DNA of 64,000 nucleotides, taken from positions 43,950,291 through 44,014,290 of the forward strand of contig OY744613.1 in the NCBI GenBank assembly GCA_963556255.1. Direction: 5' to 3'. Shown here piece after piece: positions 39,945-51,790 of this stretch; the stretch's first letter is position 1; the number at the start of each line of letters is the position of its first letter. Made by a program: the position numbers and the translations under genes. Below the pieces are notes generated by a model. The model was not told the origin of the DNA. It saw nothing but the letters and a program-made list of their open reading frames with translations, and made no database searches. The DNA comes from Allolobophora icterica (Eukaryota > Annelida > Clitellata > Crassiclitellata > Lumbricidae).

Positions 39945-40050
39945 CTCCCGACATTTCGCCCCCCGGAAGTTTCGCCTCTGGATGACTAGAAGCGGGATCT
40001 ATGATGAAAATGTAACTAAGGCTAGGAGCTGGATTAGCGATGAACATATT
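39945..40050. repeat. TTTCGCCCCC terminus with core repeat (type F2)
   Basis: CGACATTTCGCCCCCCGGAA and GTTTCGCCTCTGG run into core repeats (CTAGAAGCGGGATCTATGAT, GGAGCTGGATTAGCGATGAA). It is a second copy of the F1 terminus at 30262. Confidence 0.65.
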
Positions 40051-40880
40051 TATGCTAAGTTTGCCATAGTTTAGTTACGATTGTCACGAATATCACATAA
40101 TGAGATCAGAAGATTAATAATTATTATGTCGGCCTATAATTCACAAAACATTGGAAGCGCAAAACAGGAAGAATGTAAAAAGAAATAAAACTCTAAGTCA
40201 CTTTTTGGTGCAATCAGCTAGCTGACTTCGGCGATCATGTACAGTTGGGGTGCCTAACCCTAGCCTTGAATTTTAAAATCCAGTTTCCACTCGCAGGTAT
40301 AGGTTTTTTAGTCACACAAATACATAGGCTATACTGACCCTAACCCTGACCCTAACCGACCCTCACGACGCTAACTCTGACCCTAACCGACCCTCACGAT
40401 GCAAAGACACCCACCCAGATAGTGCATATATAGGCATCCCGATTGTAAGACTTACAATGTCATGTCCGCCCTGAATTCTAGATCGTTAATTAAAAGAAAA
40501 ATTCTAGGATTTCAATGATAAAATTGTGCTCAAGTTGATGGTAATTTGTAAGTATTATAGTTACACATCTTAGAAAATTTAGTTTAACATATGGCGCCCG
40601 AAAAAGTTATTTTCGTTCAACATGTTCATTATAACGATTGTTCACATTTTTAAAACTCAGTTATAAATAATTATTACTCACTGTTGACCTGACCCGAATT
40701 TCATTAGCCCGCAAATCCAATATTTTATATTATATCATACATTGATAAATTTCTGGAATCTGGCAACCGGATTTTGTTCACTTTGGTTTCTTCCGAAACA
40801 TTCGCTCATTTGCTGCATGTCTCTTGAATTTATTGCCGTGTGCTTACAATTTCAATAACGCTTTTAAAGTGCCGCTTACT
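40051..40880. other. Intergenic sequence with short CCCTAAC-like repeats, no gene
   Basis: A short duplicated segment with GACCCTAACCGACCCTCACG occurs near 40345-40402. No conserved coding frame. Confidence 0.5.
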
Positions 40881-40884
40881 ATTA

Positions 40885-40990
40885 TTGTAAATGTCCATTT
40901 CAATCGCCAGAGGAGAGAAGCTTTGATATTACAACTTCGATTTAGGAAACGCCATTTTATTACGCTTGACAAAGAAGTGATCGTAATGTT
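40885..40990 (+). promoter_or_regulatory. ZNF upstream module P5 (probable ZNF5 first exon/promoter)
   Basis: TTTCAATCGCCAGAGGAGAG, TACAACTTCGA, AACGCCATTTTATTACG (40948-40964) and CTTGACAAAGAAGTGATCGT match P4 in order and spacing. It lies 0.8 kb upstream of ZNF5. Confidence 0.5.
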
Positions 40991-41763
40991 ATTACTCTAT
41001 AATTAAAATCTGCTGGACTTCGTGACTTATATTCATCTCTTCCAAAGTTTAGTACTCTGACACCAATTACGCTTTCTCGGTATTCTGATTAGTAGAGTTG
41101 TGCATATTTAATTATGCAACTTAGGTTTCATGTATGAAGGTTTAAAGGTTGATTTGGGTTGCCAGCTTTATATATAAATTATATTCCTTTATTCAAATAG
41201 ATAGTTGTCAGAATGAAAATATTGACAATATGTTAAGATATACAATAAGTAAAAACAAAATAGGATTAAAATTTGAAATAATAACGATAATAGTTCTCAA
41301 TATAATCGGGGAAAGAAAAATTAGGAGCTAGTACTAGTAAAAATGGATGAACAAGAAGCATGAAATGAGCATTAACTAATGAGAGGAGAAAAGGTATGAG
41401 TGACGTATTGATAGATATCCTTAAACATGAACCTAGGTAAAAAGTGTTCGTTGTCCTTAGGAGGTAGGGCACAGGAGTGTGGACGCAGACGAAGACCCCT
41501 TTTATAGTCATCTTCTTCTAACTAGGTATCCATTGACATTACCTTTGAACTCTTATTTCTTTTTCCATCTCGTTTGACTAATTGTGAATTTTTTTTTGTT
41601 GTAGCGTTATCTGTGCTTTACATAGGGTGACGGTGTTCTTAATATGGGTAAGGTTTGATGTTTTGACTTGTTGAACTATGGGATTTCTAACTCGAAATGC
41701 AAAATGGTAAAACTACAAGGTATATAATTGTTTAATGTTCTTTGAATGTGTCACAGATCTAAG

Positions 41764-43446
41764 ATGAAAGAAAAAGTCGACAATGAGGAAAAACGATACA
41801 GATGTGAAATGTGTAGTAAAACATTTGCAAAAATGGCTTCCCTTCATCGCCATGTCAGATCCCATACTGCAGATAAATCACACAACTGCAACTTATGTGA
41901 CAAATCCTTTGTACGGAGATATGCTCTGGGCAGACATATGAGAACCCACACAGGAGAAAAGCCATACAAGTGCAACTTATGTGACAAAGCATTTGCACGA
42001 AAGTCTGCTCTGCAAATCCATATGAGAACCCACACTGGAGAAAAGCCATTCAGGTGCAAATCGTGTGGCAAAGCCTTTGCATATAGTTTTCTCCTGGATG
42101 CCCATAGAAGAACCCACACTGGAGAAAAACCATACATGTGCAACTTATGCAACAAAGCATTTTCACAAAGGTCTTCCCTGGATTACCATATAACAACCCA
42201 CACTGGAGAAAAACCATACAAGTGCAACTTATGCAACAAAGCATATGCACAGATGTCACAACTGGATACCCATATGAGAACCCACACTGGAGAAAAGCCT
42301 TACAAATGCAACTTATGCAACAGAGCGTATTACCGGAAGTCTACTCTGGACACACATATAAGAAGCCACACTGGGGAAAAGAAATACAAGTGCAACTTAT
42401 GCAACAGAGCATTTGCATGGAAGTCACATCTGCATGACCATATAAGAATCCACACTGGAGAAAAGCCACACAAGTGTAATTTATGTCACCGAGCATTTAC
42501 ACAATCGTCTTCTCTGGTTCGCCATACTAGAACCCACACTGAGGAAAAGCCATTTAAGTGCATCTCATGCGGCAAGGCATTTGCACTTAATTATGCAATG
42601 AATGTCCATTTGAGAACTCACACTGGAGAAAAGCCATTCAAGTGCAACGTATGCCACATAGCATTTGCAAAGAGGTCAAATCTGGATTTTCATACAAGAA
42701 AGCACACTGGAGAAAGGCCATACAAGTGCAACTTATGCAATAAAGCATTTGTACAGCTGTCACATCTGCATACCCATATAAGAACCCACACTGGAGAAAA
42801 GCCATACAAGTGCAACTTATGCAATAAAGCATTTGTACAGCTGTCACATCTGCATACCCATATAAGAACCCACACTGGAGAAAAGCCATACAAGTGCAAC
42901 TTCTGCGACAAATCGTATGTGTATCGGAGTAATCTTCAACGTCATGCAAATGTCCACACTGCAGGTAGAGCTCACATAAGCAAACTTTGTGACGAAGGTT
43001 ATGTTAGGAGCAGTCACCTGAAAGTGCCTGTAAATAACCACCATGGACAAAAACAACTGATACGTGAACGCATTCTGTCAAGAATGAAAGAGAGATGCCA
43101 TTTCAGTTCTTCAAATCAGAGATTCACCAAGTCAACAGTATCAACAGCAGAAACGATTCAAAAGAATTTACCTTGGCAGAATTTGAATCCAACTCCAAAT
43201 GAAAACCTGCTTTTTCAATGTCAGTCCAAAGTTCATTCATATTATATAAAAAGTTTTTCTTTAAGAAATTATGGCTGCGGAATATGCGACAAAATGTTTG
43301 AAATTGAAAAACAATTTATGGAACACTGTTATCATCATTTTAATACTCCACAAAAAGACACATTTCTGGATCTATTCGAAGGACATATTTCAAATTGTCC
43401 TTGTGGAAAAGAAACAGATTTTTACCAGAGTTTGATTTCTGCATAA
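41764..43446 (+). CDS. ZNF5, C2H2 zinc-finger protein with signature C-terminal finger
   Basis: 560 residues from ATG at 41764, chosen because it directly follows a splice-acceptor-like GTGTCACAG and aligns with the broken start of ZNF4. Fourteen good C2H2 fingers in tandem with TGEKPY linkers are followed by a diverged finger (SKLCDEGY, with His lost), a Ser/Thr-rich linker and the C-terminal finger CGICDKMF...HCYHH with the tail FLDLFEGH. Fingers 12 and 13 are identical at the DNA level (42721-42804 and 42805-42888, 84 bp each), a recent internal duplication. The frame is intact. It is a probable DNA-binding transcription regulator; targets unknown. Confidence 0.93.
   Translation: MKEKVDNEEKRYRCEMCSKTFAKMASLHRHVRSHTADKSHNCNLCDKSFVRRYALGRHMRTHTGEKPYKCNLCDKAFARKSALQIHMRTHTGEKPFRCKSCGKAFAYSFLLDAHRRTHTGEKPYMCNLCNKAFSQRSSLDYHITTHTGEKPYKCNLCNKAYAQMSQLDTHMRTHTGEKPYKCNLCNRAYYRKSTLDTHIRSHTGEKKYKCNLCNRAFAWKSHLHDHIRIHTGEKPHKCNLCHRAFTQSSSLVRHTRTHTEEKPFKCISCGKAFALNYAMNVHLRTHTGEKPFKCNVCHIAFAKRSNLDFHTRKHTGERPYKCNLCNKAFVQLSHLHTHIRTHTGEKPYKCNLCNKAFVQLSHLHTHIRTHTGEKPYKCNFCDKSYVYRSNLQRHANVHTAGRAHISKLCDEGYVRSSHLKVPVNNHHGQKQLIRERILSRMKERCHFSSSNQRFTKSTVSTAETIQKNLPWQNLNPTPNENLLFQCQSKVHSYYIKSFSLRNYGCGICDKMFEIEKQFMEHCYHHFNTPQKDTFLDLFEGHISNCPCGKETDFYQSLISA
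42721..42888 (+). repeat. Two identical 84-bp finger units inside ZNF5
   Basis: Both units encode a finger with VQLSHLHTH in the recognition helix. No difference was found between the copies, which points to very recent duplication or conversion. Confidence 0.95.
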
Positions 43447-43549
43447 TATGCATAATATGCAAGAGCTCCAAGTCGTTTGAAGTTGTTGCAGTTTGTTGTC
43501 TATGGGAAACATTTGATTATCTTCAAATTGATTATCTTACTTTGTAAAG

Positions 43550-44539
43550 ATGGCTTACCTTCAACACCATGTCAAAACCCATACTGAGGAAAAATCACAC
43601 AACTGCAACTTAAGTGACAAAGCCTTTCTAAGGAAATATAGTCTAGACATCCATATGAGAACCCACACTGGAGAAAAGCCATTCAAGTGCAACTTATGCA
43701 GCAAGGCTTTTGCACAAAGGTCTCATCTGGATTCCCATACAAGAGCCCACACAGGAAAAAAGCCATACAAGTGCAACTTATGCAACTTAGCATTTGCACA
43801 AAGGTCCCAACTGAATTCCCATACAAGAGCCCACACAGGAGAGAAGCCATACAAGTGCAACTTATGCAACATAGCGTTTACAAAGTTGTATTCTCTGGAT
43901 TGCCATACCAAAGCTCACACGGGAGAGAAGCCATACAAGTGCAACTTATGCAACAAAGCATTTGGACGAAGGTATTATCTGCATAACCATCTGAGAAGCC
44001 ACACTGGAGAAAAACCATACAAGTGCAACTTATGTGACAACGCGTTTGCACAAAAGTCTACTCTGCATAACCATATGAAAACCCACACTGGAGAAAAGCC
44101 ATACAAGTGCAACTTTTGTGACAAATCGTTTGTATGTGAGAGTAAACTGCAACATCACACAAAGGTCCACACTGCAGTTAGACCTTACAAATGCAAACTC
44201 TGTGATGAATCTTATGTTACGTGTAGTCACATAAAAGTGCATTTAAAGAACCAACATGGGCAAAAGGAACTGAAACGTGAACGCATTGTGTCAAAAGTGA
44301 AAAAGAGAATCCATGGAAGTGCTTCTTCGTCGCAGAATATAAATCCAACTCCAGATCAAAAAGAACTTTTTGGATGTCAGTCAACAGTTAATGCATATCA
44401 TGTGAGTCGTTTCTTTTTCAGACCTTATGGCTGTGGAATATGCGATGAAATGTTTGAAATCGAAAAGGAATTTATGGAACACTGTTATCATCATTGTTAT
44501 GCCAAAGAAAATGGCAATTTTCTGGAACTATTTGAATGA
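43550..44539 (+). CDS. ZNF6, 5'-truncated tandem copy of the ZNF4/ZNF5 type
   Basis: 329 residues. The frame starts inside finger 1 (MAYLQHHVKTH), only 103 bp after the ZNF5 stop and within sequence like the ZNF5 3' flank. The upstream half of the first finger and the splice-acceptor region are missing. The second finger has lost a Cys (CNLSD). Six further fingers, a diverged finger and the C-terminal module CGICDEMF...HCYHH follow. The layout suggests a tandem duplication with one breakpoint in finger 1. It may be a pseudogene, or be transcribed as a read-through from ZNF5. The ATG context AAGATGG is acceptable, so translation is possible. Confidence 0.7.
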   Translation: MAYLQHHVKTHTEEKSHNCNLSDKAFLRKYSLDIHMRTHTGEKPFKCNLCSKAFAQRSHLDSHTRAHTGKKPYKCNLCNLAFAQRSQLNSHTRAHTGEKPYKCNLCNIAFTKLYSLDCHTKAHTGEKPYKCNLCNKAFGRRYYLHNHLRSHTGEKPYKCNLCDNAFAQKSTLHNHMKTHTGEKPYKCNFCDKSFVCESKLQHHTKVHTAVRPYKCKLCDESYVTCSHIKVHLKNQHGQKELKRERIVSKVKKRIHGSASSSQNINPTPDQKELFGCQSTVNAYHVSRFFFRPYGCGICDEMFEIEKEFMEHCYHHCYAKENGNFLELFE

Positions 44540-45675
44540 CACATTTCAAGTTGTTCTAGTGGAAAAGAAAGTACCTGGGTAATTTTTACATCTGGAGTTT
44601 AATTCATGCGTAATATACAAAAGCTGAGAGTCATTAAAAGCTCAGTTTCTTAGGTTGTTGCAGTTTGTTGTTTATCAGAAACAAGCCATTTCATCATTTT
44701 CACATGGAGTCATTTATGCTTACAATTGGTAAACAATGTACAGTAACACATGCATCTATGATGAGTGTTAATTTGTCACGTTTACGTATGTGTTGTTCTA
44801 AATTTGTAGAGCGCCATTTCAGGATAGACTCGTCACAGGCGCCTAACCTAACACAATGAAACCACGATCGAAGAGAATAGTCTTCAAGAGCTTGCCAAAA
44901 AGAGGCATGGAGAGGCTGAGGAGTTCCTGTCGCAGGTTATTAGGCAACTTATTCCTGGTCAATGGGTTGACGAAAGCAAACCTAATCTGGATCGTGGAAG
45001 TTCGCTGGACCCAAGTCGCCTTGCGTGGCAGAGCGAGATACCTGCGCCCTGGTTTTTAGCATAGCGCCTTACCATTCACTAACAACTATTTCAACATAGT
45101 GTATCTTCAGATAATATTCACATTTGGTCAACCATTGTAAAGTAGTCCAAGCTGCCTCTTCAACTAACCACTATTAGGCCTACATAAGAACACTCATATT
45201 CAACAGCTTCAATCAGAACATGATCTGATGCATATAAAGACGTAAAGCCTAACGTGCATCTGAATATACACAGCTTACCTGTGAAGCGTATACACAGTAT
45301 TGATATAATTATACACACAATGCTGCTGTCAATCAAACCTTAAAACGCGAATTTTAATTTATATATTCAACACAGGGGTTCATCTGAACTAAATGTCGCT
45401 TTTCACAAGCAACATGATCACAGCTCCACTCTGTTTTTGTTGTCGTTGAAACATCTGTATAATTTTCGTCATCATTCATTCTGTCCTCATGCCTTCAGTC
45501 AGTTCTTAATGCTGCTAGCCGTCTTAATGGAATTGTCCACAGATTTGGCCCTAAAATTTCATTTATGTGGTTATTCTGCATCTGCTCCCCCTCCAGCATC
45601 GTGCTTAATTTAAGTTTCTGGTATTTTATCATAATTTTCTTTCGGTTCTGCGGCTTCTGCCCCATTATAACTGCC
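44540..45675. other. ZNF6 3' flank and intergenic sequence
   Basis: The start resembles the ZNF4 3' flank (GTTGTTGCAGTTTGTTG). A GAGCGCCATTTC near 44811 recalls the ZNF upstream module but lacks the rest. No gene recognised. Confidence 0.5.
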
Positions 45676-47040
45676 CTTAGTTATTTTAATGTAATGTGAC
45701 ATCCAAAATATTCTTGGGATGGTCTCACCAAGACTCCTTCCCAATCCCCATCCCTCATTTTTTTCTCACGCTTGACCTTCGATTAAGCCCATCCATAATT
45801 GTGCACTAAGTATTTGCAATTTATGAAATGCAACTTATTTATCTATAGGATAAGCACAGAATTAAGTGAATCATAAAAATCACAAAAGACAACAAAATAC
45901 CAACTATTCAGGATACATGGCATTCTTGATTACACATTTATCGTTCATAAAGATCAAACACAGTCAACACTTAATATAAGCAGAATAAACTAATTAATAT
46001 TTTACTTAACACATCATGAATGTGACCACAATAAGCACTCTACGGTTCGTGGTCGTGGCACTCTTCAGTCGGCTGCCATTGGACTACAGACTGCACCTCG
46101 TATGCATTGCTACAGCTCAGTCCAAACGTTTTGCCTATGTTGAACCCACCAGTTGGAATCGCCTTTCTTGAGAGCTGCAGCTCGAGCTCCTTAGCTATTC
46201 CCTTACAAGTGTCTCAGGGTTGCATTATTTCATAATTTCACTTGTTCTGGTGCGGAGAGACACTGATGAGTTCACCCTTGAAGTGGCACTTTACAAGTAA
46301 ATGATGGTAATTATTGCCATTGCAGTCAATTTCTTAAACTTCATATTGGACATTGAGCCGTAGAATCAGAGAATGTTGCATCATTTCTACATGGTAACGA
46401 GTGTTCTGATGAATCATACGGTGTGGGTACTGTGGTGAGGGAACACAAATCATCTATTGAGAGTGATGAAATTGTTAGACTTGAGGATTTTGAAATCTTC
46501 AGTAGTGAGTAGTTTCACCCACTGGTAAGTTTGAAATTGAGCAATCACCTAATGAATCAGGTTTAGATGATGAAGATACCGGTACTGACGAAAATTTGAG
46601 ATTTCATTAAACTTATTTGGTGGGTAACCTTATTTCAGCTATTACTTTTTTTGATAATTTAATGAAATAATAACTTAGTTATTTTAATGTAATGTGACAT
46701 CCAAAATTTTCTTGGGATGGTCTCACCAAGACTCCTCCCCAATCCCCATCCCTCATTTTTTTCTCACGCTTGGCCTTCGATTAAGCCCATCCATAATTGT
46801 GCACTAAGTATTTGCAATTTATGAAATGCAACTTATTTATCTATAGGATAAGCACAGAATTAAGTGAATCGTAAAAATCACAAAAGACAACAAAATACCG
46901 ACTATTCAGGATACATGGCATTCTTCATTACACATTTATCTTTCATAAAGATCAAACACAAAGTCAACACTTAATTTAAGCAGAATAAACGAATTACTAT
47001 TTTAATTAACACATCATGAATGTGACCACAATTATAAGCA
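45676..47040. repeat. About 365-bp direct repeats separated by about 640 bp
   Basis: 45676-46036 and 46674-47040 are nearly identical in the same orientation (start CTTAGTTATTTTAATGTAAT, end ATGAATGTGACCACA). The offset is about 998 bp. The ends do not look like TG...CA of an LTR and the flanks do not match, so this is more likely a partial tandem duplication. The middle part shows no clear coding frame. Confidence 0.85.
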
Positions 47041-47674
47041 AAGTATCAATAGACTAAAATAGTCTCACAAAATGATGTGCAGCTAACCGCTTTGTAAAAT
47101 ATCTGGTTCAGCAGAAGTTTTTGTGAAACTAAATTTAATATTTAACAATAAAGTTGTCACGTAGTGGAACTTAGAACAAACGACTTTACTGCATCTTTGG
47201 TATTTATAGCATAAAATTTGATATTGATGAACTGCAGCAATTATACAGTCATACAATTATGCTAGAAGAAGACAATATCTTGGATATGCGATGCCTGTAA
47301 GGAGGAACCTCTGGATTCTCTATCCATCAGAATGCCTACTGTCGAAGTATTCTGATATGAAAGTGGTACAAAGTAACTATTCATGTATGCAAGAATCCTA
47401 GAACTTCTATAGGATCTTTTTTTATCTCGAGAACTATAGTTGGCCCAGATAGCTACATTGGTCTGTGCATACTCATCTGTGTAAAAGAGCATGAGGATCA
47501 CTTCCCAAAGGAGGCTTATTTCAGAGATTTAAATATCGGGCTAAAACAGTCAGTACATGGGGACCTTAAATGGTGTGGCGCCTCTTCAAACGGGCAGTGA
47601 TGGTGAATCAATTCATTGCAAAAGAGCAGGTTCGAGGCCATACAGTCGCTATATAAAATTGTGAACATTACAAT
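47041..47674. other. 3' flank of ZNF7, part of a segmental duplication
   Basis: 47330-47460 resembles 56040-56150 downstream of ZNF8 (GATATGAAAGTGGTA; TTCTATAGGATCTTTTT). No separate gene. Confidence 0.6.
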
Positions 47675-49051
47675 TTAGTTTTCGAACAGGTCAGCAACTA
47701 AATCGTCAGGTGGAGAAAATCGATGTCTAGAACAATGCTCTAGAAAGTCTTTCTCTATTTCAATCAATTTGTCACATATACCACATCCAAAAGATTTTGT
47801 CAAAGACGCTTTAGTCTCCAGAGGAGAATAAAATTTGCTAAAATACATACATTCTCCGTCTGTAATCTTCTGTAAAGAACCAGCAATTCCACTAGATTCC
47901 GGATATACGTTCGTTGAGAAACGCTCATTTGGTTTACCATTAACGCCTGTACTACTAAATGTCATGAAATGACCAGATAAGTTAGCAAATACTTCACTTC
48001 CCATTTTACAATCCTGAGACTGTGTTCCTGCATGCAGTTTAAACTGCTTCGATGAAGAACTGCTCTTGGTATCAGGTTTATTGTGCATGTGTTGCTTCTC
48101 AGTTGCATGAGTTCTTCTGTGCTTCTTTAGACTTCCACTTACTGTAAATCTTTTATCACAAACCTGACATATATATGGTTTTTCTCCTGCATGAGTCCTC
48201 ATATGAGTCTTTACAGAACTGAAAGCTGTAAAAGGCTTCTGACACAGATGGCAACTGTATGGTTTTTCGCCAGTATGGGCTCTCGTATGCCTTTTAAGAT
48301 TACTATCTTGTGCAAACGTTTTCCAGCATAACTGGCAAATGTATGGTTTTTCGCCAGTATGGGTTCTCATGTGCATTTTCAGATTACTCTTTTTAACAAA
48401 CGATTTCTGACATAAGTTACATTTATACGGTTTTTCGCCAGTGTGTGTTATCATGTGTATTTTCAACTCACAATCACTAGCAAATGATTTCTGACATAAC
48501 TGACATTTGTATGGTTTTTCGCCAGTATGGGTTCTTATATGCCTTTTCAGATTATTACTTTGAGCAAACATTTTCTGACATAACTGGCACCTGTATGGTG
48601 TTTCGCCAGTATGGATTTTAATGTGCCTTTTCAGAGTAATACCTTCAGCAAATGATTTCTGGCACAACTGGCACTTGTATGGTTTTTCGCCAGTATGGGT
48701 TCTCATGTGCCTTTTCAGAGTATTACCTTCAGCAAATGATTTCTGGCACAACTGGCACTTGTATGGTTTTTCACCAGTATGGGTTGTCATGTGCCTTTTC
48801 AGAGTATTATCTTCAGCAAATGATTTCTGACATAGCTGGCACTTGTATGGTTTTTCACCAGTATGGGTTGTCATGTGCCTTTTCAGAGTATTACCTTCAG
48901 CAAATGATTTATGGCATAATTGGCATGTGTATGGTTTGTCACCAGTATGGGTTCTCATGTGCCTTTTAAGAATAGTAGCCTTAGCAAATAATTTCTGACA
49001 TAACTGGCATCTGTATGGTTTCTCACACGTATGGATTCTCATATTCGTCAT
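47675..49051 (-). CDS. ZNF7, C2H2 zinc-finger protein with signature C-terminal finger
   Basis: 458 residues from ATG 49051 ([13 protein letters not shown]). The frame upstream starts only with GTG and is closed by a stop. The first finger is only a second half (MRIH), so the exon may begin by splicing. Eleven good fingers follow; fingers 2 to 5 share the helix sequence AEGNTLKRH or near variants, showing recent homogenisation. After a Lys/Ser-rich linker comes the C-terminal finger [20 protein letters not shown] with [16 protein letters not shown] at the end. ZNF8 is a paralogue with the same tail but different fingers. Confidence 0.88.
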   Translation of the reverse strand: MTNMRIHTCEKPYRCQLCQKLFAKATILKRHMRTHTGDKPYTCQLCHKSFAEGNTLKRHMTTHTGEKPYKCQLCQKSFAEDNTLKRHMTTHTGEKPYKCQLCQKSFAEGNTLKRHMRTHTGEKPYKCQLCQKSFAEGITLKRHIKIHTGETPYRCQLCQKMFAQSNNLKRHIRTHTGEKPYKCQLCQKSFASDCELKIHMITHTGEKPYKCNLCQKSFVKKSNLKMHMRTHTGEKPYICQLCWKTFAQDSNLKRHTRAHTGEKPYSCHLCQKPFTAFSSVKTHMRTHAGEKPYICQVCDKRFTVSGSLKKHRRTHATEKQHMHNKPDTKSSSSSKQFKLHAGTQSQDCKMGSEVFANLSGHFMTFSSTGVNGKPNERFSTNVYPESSGIAGSLQKITDGECMYFSKFYSPLETKASLTKSFGCGICDKLIEIEKDFLEHCSRHRFSPPDDLVADLFEN

Positions 49052-49063
49052 CAGGCTACTCAC

Positions 49064-50905
49064 TTAACCTTTTATCCACAAGCTGAAAGTACTAAATGTG
49101 ACTGGGAAACCAATGCAGTTCGTCTTTCAAGTGTTAATTGATCATATAAGCTTTCATCCTGTTTAGGTTCTTTGATGAGATCTCAGATGATCACGTTGAT
49201 CATATGGTTGGGAAATAATGTCTGTGCGGTTTTGTCAATGATTCGCAGGTGCTTGTTCAATCACCAGAGTCTAGAGAAAGTTGGAACGTGTATGGCACTT
49301 GATAAGCATGAGTTGTGGTACGCACTTATCTGTGTTAACAAGTTTCTGCAATTGTTGTTTTTCATAGCCTTTCCAAAACCACAAGTGTTCAGTTTCTCAT
49401 AGTATCGACGACTTCATTTCAGTTTCAGCTGCTTACAAGAAGGGCTCGTGTTTCATCTGTCAGTAGTAGTTTTTCTCTGAGTAAACTAAAAAAAAGGCCA
49501 GTCACAGAGGAAGGACCTTACCATGAAATAATTAAGCTATCCATCCCTTGTATAATAATACACTTTTGTGCTAGTGTTCAGTATGATTTCAACCGAAGAT
49601 GAAAGAGCCGACATTCATGAAAGTTGTAGACAGATAAATGTTCTCGATGAAGATTAATGAAATGTACACCTACTGTCACAACTGAATTGTGAGACTCTAG
49701 ATTGTCTTCTCCATGTACTTCCTAAAAACAACACAGCAAGCTCAATTTTTAATACTTTATATGTTTTTAAAAATATAAAACATAATCTAATTGCAGTAAA
49801 TGGCTTCTTCATTCGTATAATGAGAAGGCACAGTTCCGGTAATTTGCCTTGCTTAAGCCCTTCTCAAAATAGAATGCACTGACACCTGGAGTGGTGTACT
49901 TCTGCAATTATAAATCAAATCTTCATAGTAGCTTCCAAACTAGCATTGCCAAAACATATCAAATTTTTTAACAGACTATCACATTATTTTTAAAAGAACT
50001 GAAGTAAAATTGCAAATCAAATATGCACAAAAATACATCAGAGATAAAAAGACAACAGTCTGAATTGTTTGGCATATGCTGCGGTTTAATGCGTTTTACA
50101 TTAAGCATATGTGTAATTTATAAAACACATACAGAGTTTCTTTTGAAAATTTTCAGGTATGAAATTCTTTCTTGCATTCTCCATGTCACAGCAGTGCAAA
50201 GTATGGTCAATAGCTACTCCAAAATGGTGAATCCTTGACTCAAAGACATTAACATTGCTAACAGCTATAGTTGTATTACATAGTTTAGGCAATAGTTGAT
50301 TTGGTAGTTCTTTCTTTCTTTACGCAAAAAAAACTCTGCCTTCAGTGTTTACATCTGAAATTCCAACCATTCACTCATACAACGTTAATTAATTGTCTTA
50401 TTAGTCTGTACTGCATTTATACAGAAAAAATTGTTCTGTCAGAAAACAAATGGATCTCATATCACTTACATTCTCGTAATTTTATAAAGTTTACAACGAT
50501 TGGAAAAAGTATTCAACAGATCTGAGATCATAATTATGTTGCCTAGATCAGGTTGATTTCATATCAAATGACTAAAATCTACCGTTGCATTGAGTAAATG
50601 AAGATCCCGTCCAGTTGCTTCTAGATCTTTTGGAAAATTGCATCCTAAGACACAATGCACATGTTACAATTCAACAAAACCATTAGTGTTATGCACTTAT
50701 CCAATCACAGGCAGCAACTAATGGTAACAAGTGATGGGCATCATTTGGAGGCTGAAAGAATTATGCAATAGTTGCAGTGTCCACTGCAAGCTAATATAAT
50801 GTAGCGGATAAACACTGCAGCTCTACCTAAAACACTGCAGCTCCACTGTATCAGTTAAATATGGATTAGGCATATCACCCTTGTTCCCAAAGTTTTATAC
50901 ACTAC
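49064..50905. other. Upstream region of ZNF7, copy 1 of a diverged segmental duplication
   Basis: 49160-49270 matches 58000-58090, 49970-50290 matches 58670-58700 plus 59160-59530, and 50296-50905 matches 62797-63415. No coding exon recognised. The region serves as an empty-site reference for insertions in copy 2. Confidence 0.7.
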
Positions 50906-51790
50906 TAGCTGGTTTACCCGGCGTTGCCCGAGGTTATAAGTTTCAATCCCTGTAGCGAATATCCTCCATCCATCCACCCTCCATCCAACTGCATCCTTCA
51001 TCCACCCTCCATCCACCAGCATCCTCCATCCATCCACCCTCCATCCAACTGCATCCTTCATCCACCTTCCATCCACCAGCATCCTCCATCCATCCACCCT
51101 CCATCCAACTGCATCCTTCATCCGTCAGCATCCTCCATCCACCCTCCATCCACCAGCATCCTCCATCCATCCACCCTCCATGCAACTGCATCCTTCATCT
51201 ACCCTCCATCCACCAGCATCCTCCATCCACCCTCCATCCACCAGCATCCTCCATCCATCCACCCTCCATCCAACTGCATCCTTCATCCGCCAGCATCCTC
51301 CATCCACCCTCCATCCACCAGCATCCTCCATCCATCCACCCTCCATCCAACTGCATCCTTCATCCACCTTCCATCCACCAGCCCGGGGTTATAAGTTTAA
51401 TCCCTGTAGCAAATAAGCAACAAATTTAGGTATAAGTTGAAATCCCTACGGCAGCGCCATCTGGCGAATCTTTAGAAATGCGTGCCGGTGACAGAGAATT
51501 GGTCGTGAAACACAATCTTCTCGGGCGGCGCCATCTGGTGAGTGAAAATAAAATGTTTAAATGTTCAGTGTAAGTTTTTATGACCAGGTAAAAATGCATG
51601 GGCCGGGTAGGTTTTTGCCCGGGACACCATGGTAGCGGTGAAAAGGGGGGACGCGAAGCCGACCACTGGGTGTGTCATGCCCACCCCGACACAGTAGTGA
51701 AGGTTTCGAGTGAAAAGCTGTAAAACTGTAGAAATGCATCCCGGTCAAAGTCGCTGTGACAGACAGAGTTTCTTCTTTATATAGAGAGAG
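50906..51790. mobile_element. Insertion with ACTAGCTGGTTTACCCGGCG start and an internal minisatellite
   Basis: The paralogous site at about 63410 is empty (ACACTATTACTAGCAGATT), which defines this about 885-bp insertion. It starts CTAGCTGGTTTACCCGGCGT, contains GAGGTTATAAGTTTCAATCC twice around a minisatellite, has GGCGCCATCTGG motifs twice, and ends TTTATATAGAGAGAGA. It resembles a retroposon 3' region; the family is not settled. Confidence 0.65.
50962..51383. repeat. Minisatellite of about 60-bp units built on CATCCACCCTCCATC
   Basis: About seven imperfect units combining CATCCTCCATCCATCCACCC and CAACTGCATCCTTCATCCAC. Because the unit is a multiple of 3, long frames appear on both strands; they are not genes. 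Confidence 0.93.

Noticed and set aside
40345..40402. Interstitial telomere repeat (CCCTAAC)
   Set aside because: Only a few degenerate units embedded in a 31-bp duplication; too short to support the claim.
36825..42949. Antisense frames within ZNF genes (repeats like [22 protein letters not shown])
   Set aside because: They are regular shadows of the repeated finger linker on the opposite strand. The same applies at 28829-29583, 48621-48969 and 23938-24159.
44811..44830. A seventh ZNF upstream module near GAGCGCCATTTC
   Set aside because: It lacks the other conserved elements and has no downstream ZNF exon in the right orientation.
45676..47040. LTR retrotransposon
   Set aside because: The direct repeats lack TG...CA ends and flanking duplications, and no gag or pol frame lies between them.
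50855..51416. Frames of 70 to 156 codons with HPPSIHPPS or GGWMEDAGG repeats on both strands
   Set aside because: They arise because the 60-bp minisatellite unit is a multiple of three; all frames stay open equally.
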